Positions 21,374 to 32,099 of a stretch of DNA of 64,000 nt are shown here, piece by piece. A model generated the notes under the pieces. It was not told where the DNA came from. It saw nothing but the letters and a program-made list of their open reading frames with translations, and did no database searches. Each line of letters starts with the position of its first letter. Positions within the stretch are counted from its first letter, which is position 1. Made by a program: the position numbers and the translations under genes. The stretch is from Acanthosepion esculentum (lineage: Eukaryota; Mollusca; Cephalopoda; Sepiida; Sepiidae): positions 17,055,033 to 17,119,032 of the forward strand of contig OZ038496.1 in NCBI GenBank assembly GCA_964036315.1, in the 5' to 3' direction.

Positions 21374-21390
21374 TTCTCCCCTGTTTTATT
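21374..21390 (-). other. Gypsy polypurine tract
   Basis: The minus strand reads 'aaaacaggggagaa' directly before the LTR start, as expected for the plus-strand primer of a gypsy element. Confidence 0.6.
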
Positions 21391-21844
21391 CTTACAAAGA
21401 AGTCACTTAATCAAGCAGGCATCCTTTGCTGTCTGTGAAACCGTGGTGAATTGTCAGGAGCATGATGAGGTTCTTCCTCTTTTTTGAGAGAACAGGGTTT
21501 AATCCTGCTGCATTTTCGTAATCTTCTACAAGTGGCTTGCTTGTCCTCTGAAGTGTCGGTAGGTGGGTGGTGTCTCTTCTGTGAAACCCACTGCCACCAC
21601 TTGAGGGACCACATCTCAAGGGTACCTTATAATCTTTAAAGGAAGACCATGTTTCTGTTTCTTCATAGTCAAAATGTCCTGAGGACAGCCCTCACTTAGG
21701 CTTGTGGGTTCCGATTTATCCCCTGTTGGAGCAAAGTCCCTTAGTGAGACTGTATCTGCCTGTTCATCAGGGTAACAAACATGTGCATACTGGGAGCTGG
21801 TATCTAGAAGCTCCTCTAGATCCACCAGAGGATTTTTCTTATTC
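21391..21844 (-). pseudogene. Gypsy integrase C-terminal segment
   Basis: Minus-strand frame at 21825-21616 reads 'DLEELLDTSSQYAHVCYP' and 'TVSLRDFAP', typical of the tail that follows the integrase of Mag-like gypsy elements, and continues with a shifted frame to 21407. It is separated from the upstream integrase by the LINE-A insertion at 21845. Confidence 0.7.
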
Positions 21845-22735
21845 AGTCACATGTCTGAAGACCAACTTCTCGAGAGCTCCTCTCTGCGGCTGCTCAGTCT
21901 CACGCTGTCTGCTGATCTGAGATGGAACAAATACATCGAGTCAGTTGCATCATCCACCGCAAGGAAAGTTGGTTCCTTGTGCCGAGCCAGGAAATTTTTC
22001 TCCTTGGAATCGATCCTCCAAGTCTATAAATCGACCATTCGCCCTTGCATGGAGTATTGCTGCCATATATGGTCTGGAGCCCCTGCTGTTTGCCGAAGGG
22101 TTCTTGATAAGATCCAGAGACGGATAGGCAACGTGATTGGCCCTAATCTGTCATCTCATCTGCAGTCACTCTCTCACAGACGTGAGGTTGCCTCGCTCTG
22201 CCTTTTTTACAAGTATTTTCACTGTAATTGCTCCGAGGAGCTGCTTTCGCTTGTCCCTAGGCCTCGTGAATTTAAACATCCCACGAGGCTGGCATCACAC
22301 TCCCACCCCTACACCGTGGAAACTGTTAGATGTAGACGTCTCTTCTACTTTAATAGCTTCATGTCTCGCACATCTCACCTATGGAACTCCCTTCCCTATT
22401 ACTGTTTCCCTGACAAATACAATCTCCAACAGTTTAAGTGTAATGTCAATCGACATCTCCAGTTGCCTTGATCTATCCACTTCCCTTCTCCACATCCTTT
22501 CATTTTTCATTCCTATCTGCTCTCGCTCCAAATCTTCTGTAACCCCCTTGCCTTGATCGACCCACTGTCTTTCTCTTTCTCCACATCCTCTCCTTTACCA
22601 CTCCTATCTGCTCTTCCTCCAACCCTTCTTTAACCCCTTGCGTGATAGTGGCCTCCAGCCTTGCTTGGGGTGATACGCTTAAAAAAAAAATGAAAAAAAA
22701 AAAAAATGTGTCTTTTTAGTAATATCACTCCTGGT
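21845..22735 (+). mobile_element. LINE-A 3' fragment nested in the gypsy element
   Basis: The longest intact frame in the window with a recognisable protein runs at 21851-22471 (206 codons). It is the C-terminal region of a CR1/L2/Jockey-like LINE reverse transcriptase, with 'LTLSADLRWNKYI', 'STIRPCMEYCCHIWSGAP', 'DKIQRRIGNVIGP', 'HLWNSLPYYCFP' and a terminal 'FKCNVNRHLQLP'. A 3' UTR with a partial duplication ('cttgcgtgatagtggcc' block near 22637) and an A-rich tail (22680-22707) follow. The RT catalytic motifs lie upstream of the truncation point, so it cannot move on its own. Confidence 0.85.
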
Positions 22736-23560
22736 TTTGAGAGCCAAGATGGTAAAGATGCTCCAGTTGAACCTCTTCTAGGAAACAAAAGGAATTGTTC
22801 ATGGGCTGTTGCATTAGTAGTGGTGCAGAGCAGCATTCTAATTACATGCAGGCCTCTGGGAGTAGTTATTCCCAATTATCTAAAGCTATCCTTTTATCAG
22901 CAGCTGCGAGTTGAACAGTTTTCCAAATTATTCCATTCTATCTTTTGCACTGGCCATGACCTTGAGGGCTTCAGAGTTATATGGTGTTGTTCTACTTATG
23001 GCTACTCTTTGCTCTTGTAGGAATCACCATATATGCTCAGGCATAAATGAAGCCCCTTTATCCGAATGAATATATGCGAGTAGCCCAAAGATGGCAAAAA
23101 CTGAGCAAAGTGCTTGTATAACTGTTATAGAAGATATATCAGTGCAGGATATCGCAAAAGGAAACCATGAATATTCGTCACTTATTGTCTGAATTTATTT
23201 GTAAGGAGTTTTTGATGGATGGGGTCCTTTAAAAAGGTTTATTTTCATTGCAAGTCTTACACAATTTGGTGATTTCTTTCACATGCTCTACTAAGTAGGG
23301 AAGCTTTCTGATTTTTGTCATGAGGACCCCCTGCGTTTAACACCTCAATAGCACAACTCTATGTAGTTTCTTTAACTCCTCTTTGCAAGCAGCTGAGTTA
23401 CATACATGAGACGGCATCCCCAGCTGTGTTTTCTTTACTGGGGCGGGGGTACATTACATTGAATGAGTAACATGAGAGTTCCATTCTCCACCAAGCTCTC
23501 TTCTTATTTTTAATTTTGCTTGTTGTTTTTAGGTTGAACATGAATGAGACTGATTTTTGG
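22703..23560 (-). pseudogene. Gypsy integrase relic
   Basis: Minus-strand fragments include 'SRTTPYN' (about 22980), from the integrase catalytic core region, and 'LLCTTTNATAHEQFLLFPRR' with 'SLPSWLSKPGVILLKRH' (22875-22700), the standard post-core segment. Towards 23560 there are remnants of the zinc-finger region. Frames are interrupted repeatedly, and catalytic residues cannot be confirmed. Confidence 0.7.
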
Positions 23561-23930
23561 TCTGTAATTAGTTTAAAATGTCACCCAATAAAATCATGCC
23601 TCCATTTTCTCAGTGATTCAACAATAGCATAGGCTTCTTTCTCTATTACAGAATGTGTGTTCTGATTTAAACCGAATTCTGGAATAAAAAGCTATGAGCC
23701 TCCCTGACTGTCTTAAAGAGGTGTCTAGAGGGCATTCTGAGGTATCTGTCTCTACTACCAGAGGTGGTGTATGATTGGGTGTTGTCATGGCTGCTTTCAC
23801 TATGCTTCTCTTTAACTCATTAAACACTTTCTCTGCTATAAGAGATAATAGGTAGATTGATACTGTTGTTAGAGGGTGGACTTTGTCTGAAAAAGATGAT
23901 ATCCAGTGTGCATAGTGTCCAAACATTCAT
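23561..23930 (-). pseudogene. Gypsy RNase H domain
   Basis: An open minus-strand frame at 23926-23618 begins 'MFGHYAHWI' (thumb/connection) and continues through 'VVETDTSECPLDTSL' and 'LIAFYSR', which match the 'ETDAS..ALG..L.Q.GRPIAFYSR' core of Ty3/gypsy RNase H. The first catalytic Asp is kept within 'ETDTS'. It continues beyond 23618 as a shifted frame ('SLRKWRHDF' near 23600). Confidence 0.8.
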
Positions 23931-23999
23931 AATGCACAAGACAGAGTGGGTAAATATTTTGGGACCGGTAGGCTGAGTAATGGATTCAGACGTTCGGGG

Positions 24000-24620
24000 T
24001 CAGGTTTTATGTTGTTTTTAATTATTATGTACCTAAGTAATTTTATATTTTTACGTCTAAAATAACAATTGTTTTGGTTAAGCATAAGCTTGTATTAGGT
24101 TGGTGCAAAAATAATGTCGTTTTCTCACATGAAGTTGAACGTCAAAAAACGACATTATTTTTGCACCAACCTAATACTTTTAACAGCTGCCATGAATAAT
24201 TAAATTTTTTTGTCATGGTTCCACTCAATTTTTCCTGCAAACAGTAACATTATTGATGCAATCATAGGTGTCTTGCAGGTTCTCTTTTGATATTATCTGG
24301 TCTATCATTTGTTGAAAACTAACTACCCTGTTAGTCTTGCTAAATGGTATTCTATAAAAGTGATATAATTTGCTGCAGGCCTCAAAGATTGTATAGGGTT
24401 TATTGCTGGGCTTTTAAAGTTCAGACTACTAAACAGACCATTTTGGGCTTTTTTTCTATCATATTGTCTGTTCTTGGCAGAGAGGAGGCATCCAACAAAG
24501 TAAATCATTTTTTTTTTCTATTTTCAGAAGAGACTACAAAGGCTTGGGCTCTCCATGGTGCGTGGCTAGGTTCAATTACTCCTTCCTTCAGTGTGGATAA
24601 ATAATTTATCCTCCTCCATG
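24000..24620 (-). pseudogene. Gypsy reverse transcriptase relic
   Basis: Minus-strand fragments match gypsy RT: 'GVIEPSHAPWRAQAFVVSS' (24590-24530), 'FTLLDA' (24500), 'IQSLRPAANYITFI' (24390), 'LVVSFQQMIDQII'-like (24320) and 'INNVTVCG', the position of the YxDD box, here degraded. After the MITE the RT thumb resumes ('NQNNCYFR', 24060-24080). Several internal deletions and stops. Confidence 0.75.
24095..24174. mobile_element. 80-bp mariner MITE of MADE1 type
   Basis: The element begins ttaggttggtgcaaaa and ends with the exact complement ttttgcaccaacctaa, flanked by TA on both sides (24093-24094 and 24175-24176), the mariner target duplication. Arms of about 30 bases enclose a short loop. 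The terminal repeat and the 80-base length are those of the MADE1 MITEs of the Hsmar1/cecropia mariner lineage, known from mammals and insects. It interrupts the gypsy RT frame precisely. Confidence 0.9.
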
Positions 24621-24889
24621 TGTCACCTAGATTTAGTAGCTACTGGTTTACAATCTGGTGTTGAATTGCTGAAGAGAACTGGGTATGGAATTCTCATAGC
24701 TGTTAGGCTATAGACTTTAAAGGGTGGCTTAGAGCCTCTGAAGGGTATTTCTACTAATAAATGTTGGTGTAAGAAGTTTTGTTCTTACAGTATAGATCTT
24801 TCATTAGTAGACATCTTACTCCTTTACTCGTAGATCAAATAAACAAGTGTTTGTATAGAAAGAGATGAGCTAGCCATTGCCACTTTGTT

Positions 24890-25480
24890 TAGGCATGGGT
24901 AAATTTTTCATGGATTTAGTTTCACAATGCTTTCATTAAAGAGGTTTTCTGTGATCTCCAGGCCAATCGGTGCTTTTAGCGGCTGTTCATGAGCTGTGAT
25001 TTCTATCATTGTAGCTGATAAGCAGCCAAGTATATCCAATGATGTTGAACAAGTTACTGTTTTGCTCCCCTTTTTCTTACTTTTACAAACTTTAGCCAAT
25101 GCCCCTGCTTTCCACATGTTTAAAATTTGTCCCTTCTAGCAGGACATAATGACCTTGAATGTCTCTTGACCCTGCAGAAAAAATGTGCATTTAGTTAAGG
25201 TTGATATTTTGGAAAAGCCTAGCGTTTCATAGGAGAGCCAAAATACTTGGAGAGGAATCTGTATTGTAATTTTTAGCATTTTGTTCTGCTAAATTTAGTA
25301 CTCATACCTAGTCATAGGCCTGATGTGATGTTATGGTGCTATTTGTGAGTATTCTTTGTCGGATATCTGTGGACCGTTTATGAAGGCATCTCATATCAAT
25401 TCACATATACTGAAGAAAATGACCAGTCCTTATTTAGTTTTATCAAAGCTTGATAAAATCTTTCCAGGGCTGAAGTGAGA
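24890..25480 (-). pseudogene. Gypsy gag zinc-knuckle and protease region
   Basis: The minus-strand frame at 25117-24908 reads 'GALAKVCKSKKKG' (second half of a CCHC knuckle), then 'TCSTSLDILGCLSATMIE' and 'ENLFNESIVKLN', the surroundings of the aspartic protease active site; the Asp-Ser/Thr-Gly motif itself is altered. Upstream (25180-25120) 'RHSRSLCPARR' is the first knuckle. To 25480 only faint gag similarity remains. Confidence 0.65.
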
Positions 25481-25611
25481 CAGGAATTAAAACAGAACTT
25501 AACAGAAGGCTATAATAAAATAAAAGAAAAGAAGAAATAGTCGATCCAAGTGATGGAAAGTAAAAGATGAGGACTGCCATTTACGACAAAAATCATTCAT
25601 GGAAAGAGATC

Positions 25612-26110
25612 CTCTCTGACAACCTGTGAGTATGACTGTCCTGGGTAAGATGTTAAACTACATCGACGTCCTGGGTAAGACGATAAACTACGTCCAGCAG
25701 CAAGGCCTCTGATCAGGAGGTTTCGAAATATTGCAAACATTATCACACACCCGTCCTGGGTATGACGATAAACTATATCCATGTCCTGGGTAAGACGATA
25801 AACTATGTCCAGCAGCAAGGCCTCTGATCAGGAGGTTTTGAGGAGTGTGGAACCACCTTTTAATTGCTGGTGTTCCCAGGTCCATCCTGACCCGGGGTGG
25901 TAGCACCTGTTAGGGTCCCAGTTATGAGCAAATAGTTAGCTATTACAAGCAATACTTTTTTTTGAAAAATTATTACCAGCAATACAATTTTGAAGGAAAA
26001 ATATTACTAAAAACAGATTTTTGACAAAACAAAATATTACCAGCAATAAAAAATGTTGTTGGCATTAAATAACCCATTGAGGTTGATATGCCATAAAACA
26101 AAATAAACCA
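25612..26110 (+). repeat. Dispersed repeat R, copy 2
   Basis: Same phrase order as 11725-12245. Here the left part is tandemly duplicated by about 125 bases ('ggcctctgatcaggaggttt' at about 25706 and 25821). The minus-strand frames across it repeat 'LIRGLAAG' only because of this duplication. Its right end ('cccattgaggttgatatgcc', 26070) is the first unit of the 111-bp array. Confidence 0.75.
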
Positions 26111-27618
26111 ATCCAATCTAAACCAAAGAATACATATTCTATTCATACGAATCTATCCTAAAAATGTTGTTGGCATTAAATAACCCATTGAGGTAGATAT
26201 GCCGTAAAATAAAATAAACCAAACCAATCTAAACCAAAGAATACATATTCTATTCATACGAATCTATCCTAAAAATGTTGTTGGCATTAAATAACCCCTT
26301 TGAGGTTGATATGCCGTAAAACAAAATAAACCAAACCAATCTAAACCAAAGAATACATATTCTATTCATACGAATCTATCCTAAAAATGTTGTTGGCATT
26401 AAATAACCCATTGAGGTTGATATGCCGTAAAACAAAATAAACCAAACCAATCTAAACCAAAGAATACATATTCTATTCATACGAATCTATCCTAAAAATG
26501 TTGTTGGCATTAAATAACCCATTGAGGTTGATATGCCGTAAAACAAAATAAACCAAACCAAGCTAAACCAAAGAATACATATTCTATTCATACGAATCTA
26601 TCCTAAAAATGTTGTTGGCATTAAATAACCCATTGAGGTTGATATGCCGTAAAACAAAATAAACCAAACCAATCTAAACCAAAGAATACATATTCTATTC
26701 ATACGAATCTATCCTAAAAATGTTGTTGGCATTAAATAACCCATTGAGGTTGATATGCCGTAAAACAAAATAAACCAAACCAATCTAAACCAAAGAATAC
26801 ATATTCTATTCATACGAATCGATCCTAAAAATGTTGTCGGCATTAAATAACCCATTGAGGTTGATATGCCGTAAAACAAAATAAACCAAACCAATCTAAA
26901 CCAAAGAATACATATTCTATTCATACGAATCTATCCTAAAAATGTTGTTGGCATTAAATAACCCATTGAGGTTGATATGCCGTAAAACAAAATAAACCAA
27001 ACCAATCTAAACCAAAGAATACATATTCTATTCATACGAATCGATCCTAAAAATGTTGTCGGCATTAAATAACCCATTGAGGTTGATATGCCGTAAAACA
27101 AAATAAACCAAACCAATCTAAACCAAAGAATACATATTCTATTCATACGAATCTATCCTAAAAATGTTGTGGGCATTAAATAACCCATTGAGGTTGATAT
27201 GCCGTAAAACAAAATAAACCAAACCAATCTAAACCAAAGAATACATATTCTATTCATACGAATCTATCCTAAAAATGTTATCGGCATTAAATAACCCATT
27301 GAGGTTGATATGCCGTAAAACAAAATAAACCAAACCAATCTAAACCAAAGAATACATATTCTATTCATACGAATCTATCCTAAAAATGTTATCGGCATTA
27401 AATAACCCATTGAGGTTGATATGCCGTAAAACAAAATAAACCAAACCAATCTAAACCAAAGAATACATATTCTATTCATACGAATCTATCCTAAAAATGT
27501 TGTTGGCATTAAATAACCCATTGAGGTTGATATGCCGTAAAACAAAATAAACCAAACCAATCTAAACCAAAGAATACATATTCTATTCATACGAATCTAT
27601 CCTAAAAATGTTGTGGGC
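26045..27618. repeat. 111-bp tandem array, ~14 copies
   Basis: 'aaaaatgttg' recurs about every 111 bases from 26160 to the end (26271, 26383, 26494 and so on); one unit is 112 bases because of 'acccctttg'. Units are nearly identical from 26270 on. As 111 is 37 codons, an open minus-strand frame persists and repeats 'MNRICILWFRLVWFILFYG', but the first unit belongs to repeat R, which is non-coding. The array ends abruptly at the second gypsy relic. Confidence 0.95.
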
Positions 27619-29165
27619 AATATACAATGTGCATTCAACCATCAATGGAGAAGTATCAAATTCTATATAGTTACCTCGGAAGGTCCAGCCATAATGGAAC
27701 TTCCTTCTGTCAGAGAGTTGAACCTAGTAACTGTACCTTTGTGCCATCCAGCAAATAAAAAGCCCAATTAACTCTACAGAAACCTGAAATGAATCCTGAA
27801 CGTTTTGACAAAGTTGGCAAATTTGTTGGAGAATACCACAAGGTATTGAAAACAGTAACCCAGTTATCCATGCATCCAGGAAATGTTCCATCCATCTTAA
27901 GGATGAAATCAATGCAAAACTAGAAGATATGGTGACCCAAGGAATTATTAAAAAGATAGATGAGCCTACTGACTGAGTCAACAGCATTGTGTTACTGTGC
28001 AAAAGCAGTAAAAAACTTAAGATATGCCTAGACCCAAAGGACCAGTATAAAGCCATCAAGTGATGCACCTACAAGACCCCTACATTGGAGGAGGTCATAC
28101 ACAAACTAGCAAATGCTCAGTACTTCATGAAAATCAATGTCAATAATGGCTACTCGGACAACCTACTAATTGTTGACTACTACTCCAAATATCCATTCGT
28201 ATGTAGACTGAGAGAGTTCTCCAGTCAAGAAGTAGTCATTGTGGCCAAACAAATATTTGGAGAACAGGGATTACCCAAAAGGGTTAGCAGTGAAAATGGG
28301 CCCCACTACAGCACCAGCCTTTCCAAGAGTTTGCGAAAAGTTTGAATACCATATATTGTCTCTGAGGGACCTACAATCAGATGGGATGGCAGAGCTGTGC
28401 ATACAGTTTACAAAGTCTGCCATGAAGAAAGCAGCCCATTCAGGTCAACTCATATACAATCAAAAACTTGTCAGCAACATACAAGTCAAATGTATGAACC
28501 ATTGAGCAAGGAAAGATGAAATAGCAAACCGCCTACAGAGCAAAGGCAATCAACACAAAGATTATATCACAACAAAAACACTAGGAAGCTTTCCATACTC
28601 CATGTGGGACAACCTGTCCATGTGCAAAATGAGGACACTGGTAAATGGGCCCCTGCAATTGTAAAACGGACATGCATAGAACCAAGATCCTATATCCCAT
28701 TGGACAGCTCACCCCCCACAACTGATGACACCTAAAGGAAGACCATTCCCAGATCAGAAACAGCACTGCAGTTAGCTAACTGAGGATCCTTCCTAGCTCC
28801 CCACCAGAAGTCATCTCGAACAAAATCAGTGCTGAAGCCAGTCAACACCAACTTACTCAGAGATCAAACAATCTGATCACAAAGTCAGGTCGTGTCATAA
28901 AACCCTGCACCCACCAAATACAACTTAAAACCAGCCATTATGCAAAACTCCAGACAGAAAGTTGACTGAAAAGAGACAGCCATAACTTTTCAGAAGCTGA
29001 GCAAACCTGGTGTGTACACTCGACATGTACATGACGTGAAAAAAATTCCAAATTTCAAGAAGGTTGACACTGATTTTGATGACGAATATGACAGCGTAAG
29101 CTTGGAAAGAGAGAATGACATTTCTGGATTCACAAACAGTGGTAAACAACAACAATTGTGACATT
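27619..29165 (+). mobile_element. Second Ty3/gypsy relic, internally deleted
   Basis: Plus-strand frames give gypsy RT entry ('KVGKFVGEYH' near 27803, 'GIIKKIDEPTD' near 27940, 'KICLDPKD' near 28022, 'TLEEVIHKLANAQYF' near 28083). At about 28155 'INVNNGY' jumps directly into integrase ('LLIVDYYSKYPFVCRL', 28163; 'FGEQGLPKRVSSENGPHY', 28255), deleting the rest of RT and all of RNase H. The integrase catalytic Asp in 'VDYYSKYP' and the second in 'SENGPHY' (normally SDNGP) can be located. A C-terminal tail with 'KSGRVIKP'-like sequence near 28880 ends by about 29165. Stops are frequent. No LTR was found. Confidence 0.75.
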
Positions 29166-29753
29166 CCACCATAAATTGATATCCACTGGTGTGGTGTCAG
29201 GGTTATGATATGTGAAAAAAAAAAGGTTTTTCTTTATTCTTCAAAAAAAAAAGGTTTTTCTTTATTCTTAAAAAAAAATGGTTTTCTTTATTCTTAAAAA
29301 AAACAATAAAACAAAAAATGGTTTTCTTAAATCTTTCAAAAAAAAGTGAAGAGAATATTTTGGTGTATAAAAGGAGGTTATCTGCTCTTGCAAAGGAATG
29401 AAGGAGAAACACAAAAATTCCCATATAATTTCATATTCCATTTCCTTAATTCTGTGTTACTTTATAAATTACAAGTGATTATCTTGATTAAAAAAATGAC
29501 ACCTTTTTCTGCACTAAGCAAGAATGATAACCAAAGGGTACTTGGTCGAAACATTGTGTCTTTAATAATATCTCTAACAATCAAAGAGGAAAACAATTTT
29601 TTGAATAAGTCAAAGTATACTGAAAATTTCACATCTCAAAAACCAAAAGATTAATTATTGAAAGTGGTACAAACCTGCCCAATAAACCAAATTTCAAAAG
29701 TATTTGACATTGAATATAAAAGCTTAAAATGAAACGGCACTTTTGTACTTTGG
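29166..29753. other. A/T-rich tandem block and retroelement-like tail
   Basis: 29215-29345 is about four copies of a ~31-base unit 'aaaaggtttttctttattct'. At 29527-29562 'ccaaagggtacttggtcgaaac' resembles the stem II plus GAAA part of the tails described at 10327, with a degraded CTGATGA. A 102-codon frame (29346-29654) covers this area but has no recognisable domain. Confidence 0.5.
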
Positions 29754-30440
29754 GACAATGGCATAGTGGATATAATCGTTGGTTAATCAAGTGTCACTGT
29801 CATCTAGTAATTGTGAGTTCACTCCCTGGATCAAGTAGTGAAATCCATACTCTGGTTCAATAGATGCAATGTGGCAGTCATAGTGAACAGGATTTGCCTT
29901 ATTCTCAATGAAAGAGAGTTTGTCTTTGTTCAGCATGTAGGACTTCGATTTGAGAGAAGATGAGTACATTGTCCCATCAAAAGTGACCCATCTTCTTTGT
30001 TGCCCCACAGGAAATTGGTTCATTGGCAACTGTGTATAATATTAGCATAGTTGAATGGAATTGTGGAGGGACATCCAGGTATGCTAGTGCTCCATTCTGA
30101 GGTGCCCGTATGTATATCATCCAGGTGAATGATTGGTGATTCCCCATTAGAAGTAGACCATCATGGATATGAGAGATGACTCTGTCGGGGTACATTGTAC
30201 TCTATGTGCAGTTGTGACAGGAGGAATAAACGACAAAGCGGATACAAGGAAGAGAACAATGAAAAATACCAAGAAACTGGTGTGGAGGGATGAAATGCCC
30301 AATCTGAAATCGCGTCCCATGATGGAGACAAAAATAATACAAAAAATCAAAGATATTCTTAAATAATTGACAACTGACGATGACCAGAGTGTAAGTCGAA
30401 ACTTTTCTAACATCTGTAATAATGGACAAAGAGAATAATG
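29754..30440 (+). mobile_element. tRNA-derived SINE with Penelope-like tail
   Basis: The head has 'aatggcatagtggatataat' (box A, 29758) and 'gtgagttcactccctgg' (box B, 29813). A long body follows. The end at 30369-30440 contains CTGACGA, then 'tgaccagagtgtaagtc', then GAAAC: the hammerhead-like core again. The two ends may belong to one ~690-base element or to two adjacent ones. Frames at 30163-30366 are not recognised. Confidence 0.55.
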
Positions 30441-30751
30441 ATATGAATCGTTAAATCATTTCAAACTTTGATGCTATAATTCTCTTCAGTGATTTCATTA
30501 GTTTAAAATATGATATTAATTTTACAAAGTGCAAATATTTTAATTTGTAATTTCTTATTTTATAGCTACTTTCTAAAACCAGTAACTTCCGAATGTTAAC
30601 CTCGACATTGATTGAAATGTATGAAAATATTGGAAATCAATTCATGTGTTGAAAATAACATGTTTAAGTGAACGTTATCTCTTCGCACTGCATTCTTATA
30701 ATAATTGATTTTAATTTCTTATTTCTGACATAAGATTGCTAATGTCTGACA

Positions 30752-30897
30752 TTCTCTATCAACATTATTTACATTATTCGGACTATTGTCCTCATCTTTG
30801 TCGCCATATTTATTACGACGTTTCGGCTTTTGTATGCTTCGACCTTCTTCAGGTGGTTGAAATAATGTACATAATACCTCATCTCAGAAATATAAAC
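30752..30897 (-). mobile_element. 5'-truncated SINE/Penelope-like tail with inverted 3' end
   Basis: Minus strand: the tail of the SINE seen at 14010-14668, with CTGAAGA (complement near 30850), stem ggtc/agcc and GAAAC (near 30822), then 'caaagatgaggacaatagtc'. On its upstream side, at about 30858-30897, is a plus-strand copy of the element's own last bases ('cataatacctcatctcagaa'). It is the same arrangement as at 38270-38520. Confidence 0.65.
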
Positions 30898-31029
30898 AGG
30901 TACTCTATCAAAATATGAATGAAATTCCGGAATTTGCAGATGTCCTCTACCAAAAAATAGATAAAGATTGTTAATACTTGCCATGTCCCACACATTGTAG
31001 TGAACCAGCCTCATTCCTTTTGTCATCCA

Positions 31030-31245
31030 TTGGTGAGATCTATTTTCCACTCCAGAAGCTTCTTTCCATCAGCCACTGCATTATAGAACCAATTCCCAAG
31101 AGGATGTTTCCTCAATCCCTACAATCTTTACCTGTTCAAGTCTAGGGTTAACGATTATCTCCCCATCTATCCCCATAAATTGTGCTTTTTACTCTGTCAC
31201 TCACTACCTCGAGTGGCTACCAGGCCTTGTACAGGGTTAAAATCA
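31030..31245 (+). mobile_element. LINE-B 3' fragment
   Basis: Plus strand encodes the LINE-B C-terminus: 'PKRMFPQSL' and 'NLYLFKSRVNDYLPIYP' near 31118-31170, then 'LCHSLPRVATRPCTG' and a stop. This copy best shows how the protein ends and helps explain the satellite monomer at 51.3-63.1 kb. Everything upstream is lost. Confidence 0.75.
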
Positions 31246-32099
31246 CTGTAAAATAATTTTAAAGATCATTTAAGTTGAATATTTTTTGGTTAATATTTCA
31301 AAAGTTTCTATAACCTCTGGCCCTAGGAAGAAATTGTACAAGGTCAGGCAAGTGTGAATTTCTTTAAAGAAGCCTTGAGATTAACCACATGTAATCAATC
31401 TGGAACAGTCTGTGTCATGCAAGAGACAATGGTGTTTGGCATCAGTGGTTGGTCCACTCATTCTATCTGTATATTGATGGACAATATCTGAAATAAGCGT
31501 GACTCATCCGACTTTGTATCGGGTTCTATGCCTGAAGAAATCTAATGAATGGATAAGACAAGAAATCTGTATTCTAAGGAGACAATTCATGTAGATTCCT
31601 TTGTGAAATTATTACTGTAAAACACAAAAAAACAGCACACTATAGTACAATTATTATTAGTCAAATACAATTAAATTTTAATGTTTGTTATCAAAATGAG
31701 CAATATATATCTCTCTCTCATTCTCTCTGATCTCTTTAAACTATAGAGTAGGGGGACATAAACTAACCATGTTAAGTTTTGTTGCTATTTTATCTGTAAT
31801 AAGTAGGTTTATATAGGGTGGATTTACTAGCCACATGTTCAACCAGATTTATGCATTACCTAATAAATAATTTGTAATGCATTTCTATGATAAACTAATT
31901 TACAATGCATTTCTATATCTGCTTTTTGTTTTTGCTATAAACTCATGAAAGTGAATGAAAGCTTTGACATATTTTTTAATAAATCCTTTTAGATATAAGA
32001 CAGATTATATAAGTAGCTAGTTATAATATGCAGTATATTTTTAGCATAAGATAATTTCCACTGAATATTTATATCTGTTTTGAATTTTTATGATGTAAT
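31246..32099. other. AT-rich sequence, nothing recognised
   Basis: Includes a short CT run near 31712. No frame, RNA or element could be supported. Confidence 0.6.

Larger units (their letters stand above)
21033..25500 (-). mobile_element. Ty3/gypsy retrotransposon, degenerate, with nested insertions
   Basis: Minus-strand fragments occur in canonical gypsy order from right to left: gag zinc-knuckle/protease region (25480-24890), reverse transcriptase (24620-24000), RNase H (23930-23560), integrase (23560-22703), integrase tail (21844-21390), polypurine tract, 3' LTR (21373-21033). A LINE-A (21845-22735) and a MITE (24095-24174) are inserted in it. Many stops show it is dead. No 5' LTR was found; the right boundary near 25500 is approximate. 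Confidence 0.8.

Noticed and set aside
26709..27146. Repeated 37-residue membrane-like peptide
   Set aside because: The open frame follows from the 111-base unit being a multiple of 3; the repeat begins in a non-coding dispersed element and other units carry indels or a stop.
29754..29845. Functional tRNA gene
   Set aside because: Box A and B are present but the acceptor and anticodon stems do not fold and the sequence continues into a SINE body.
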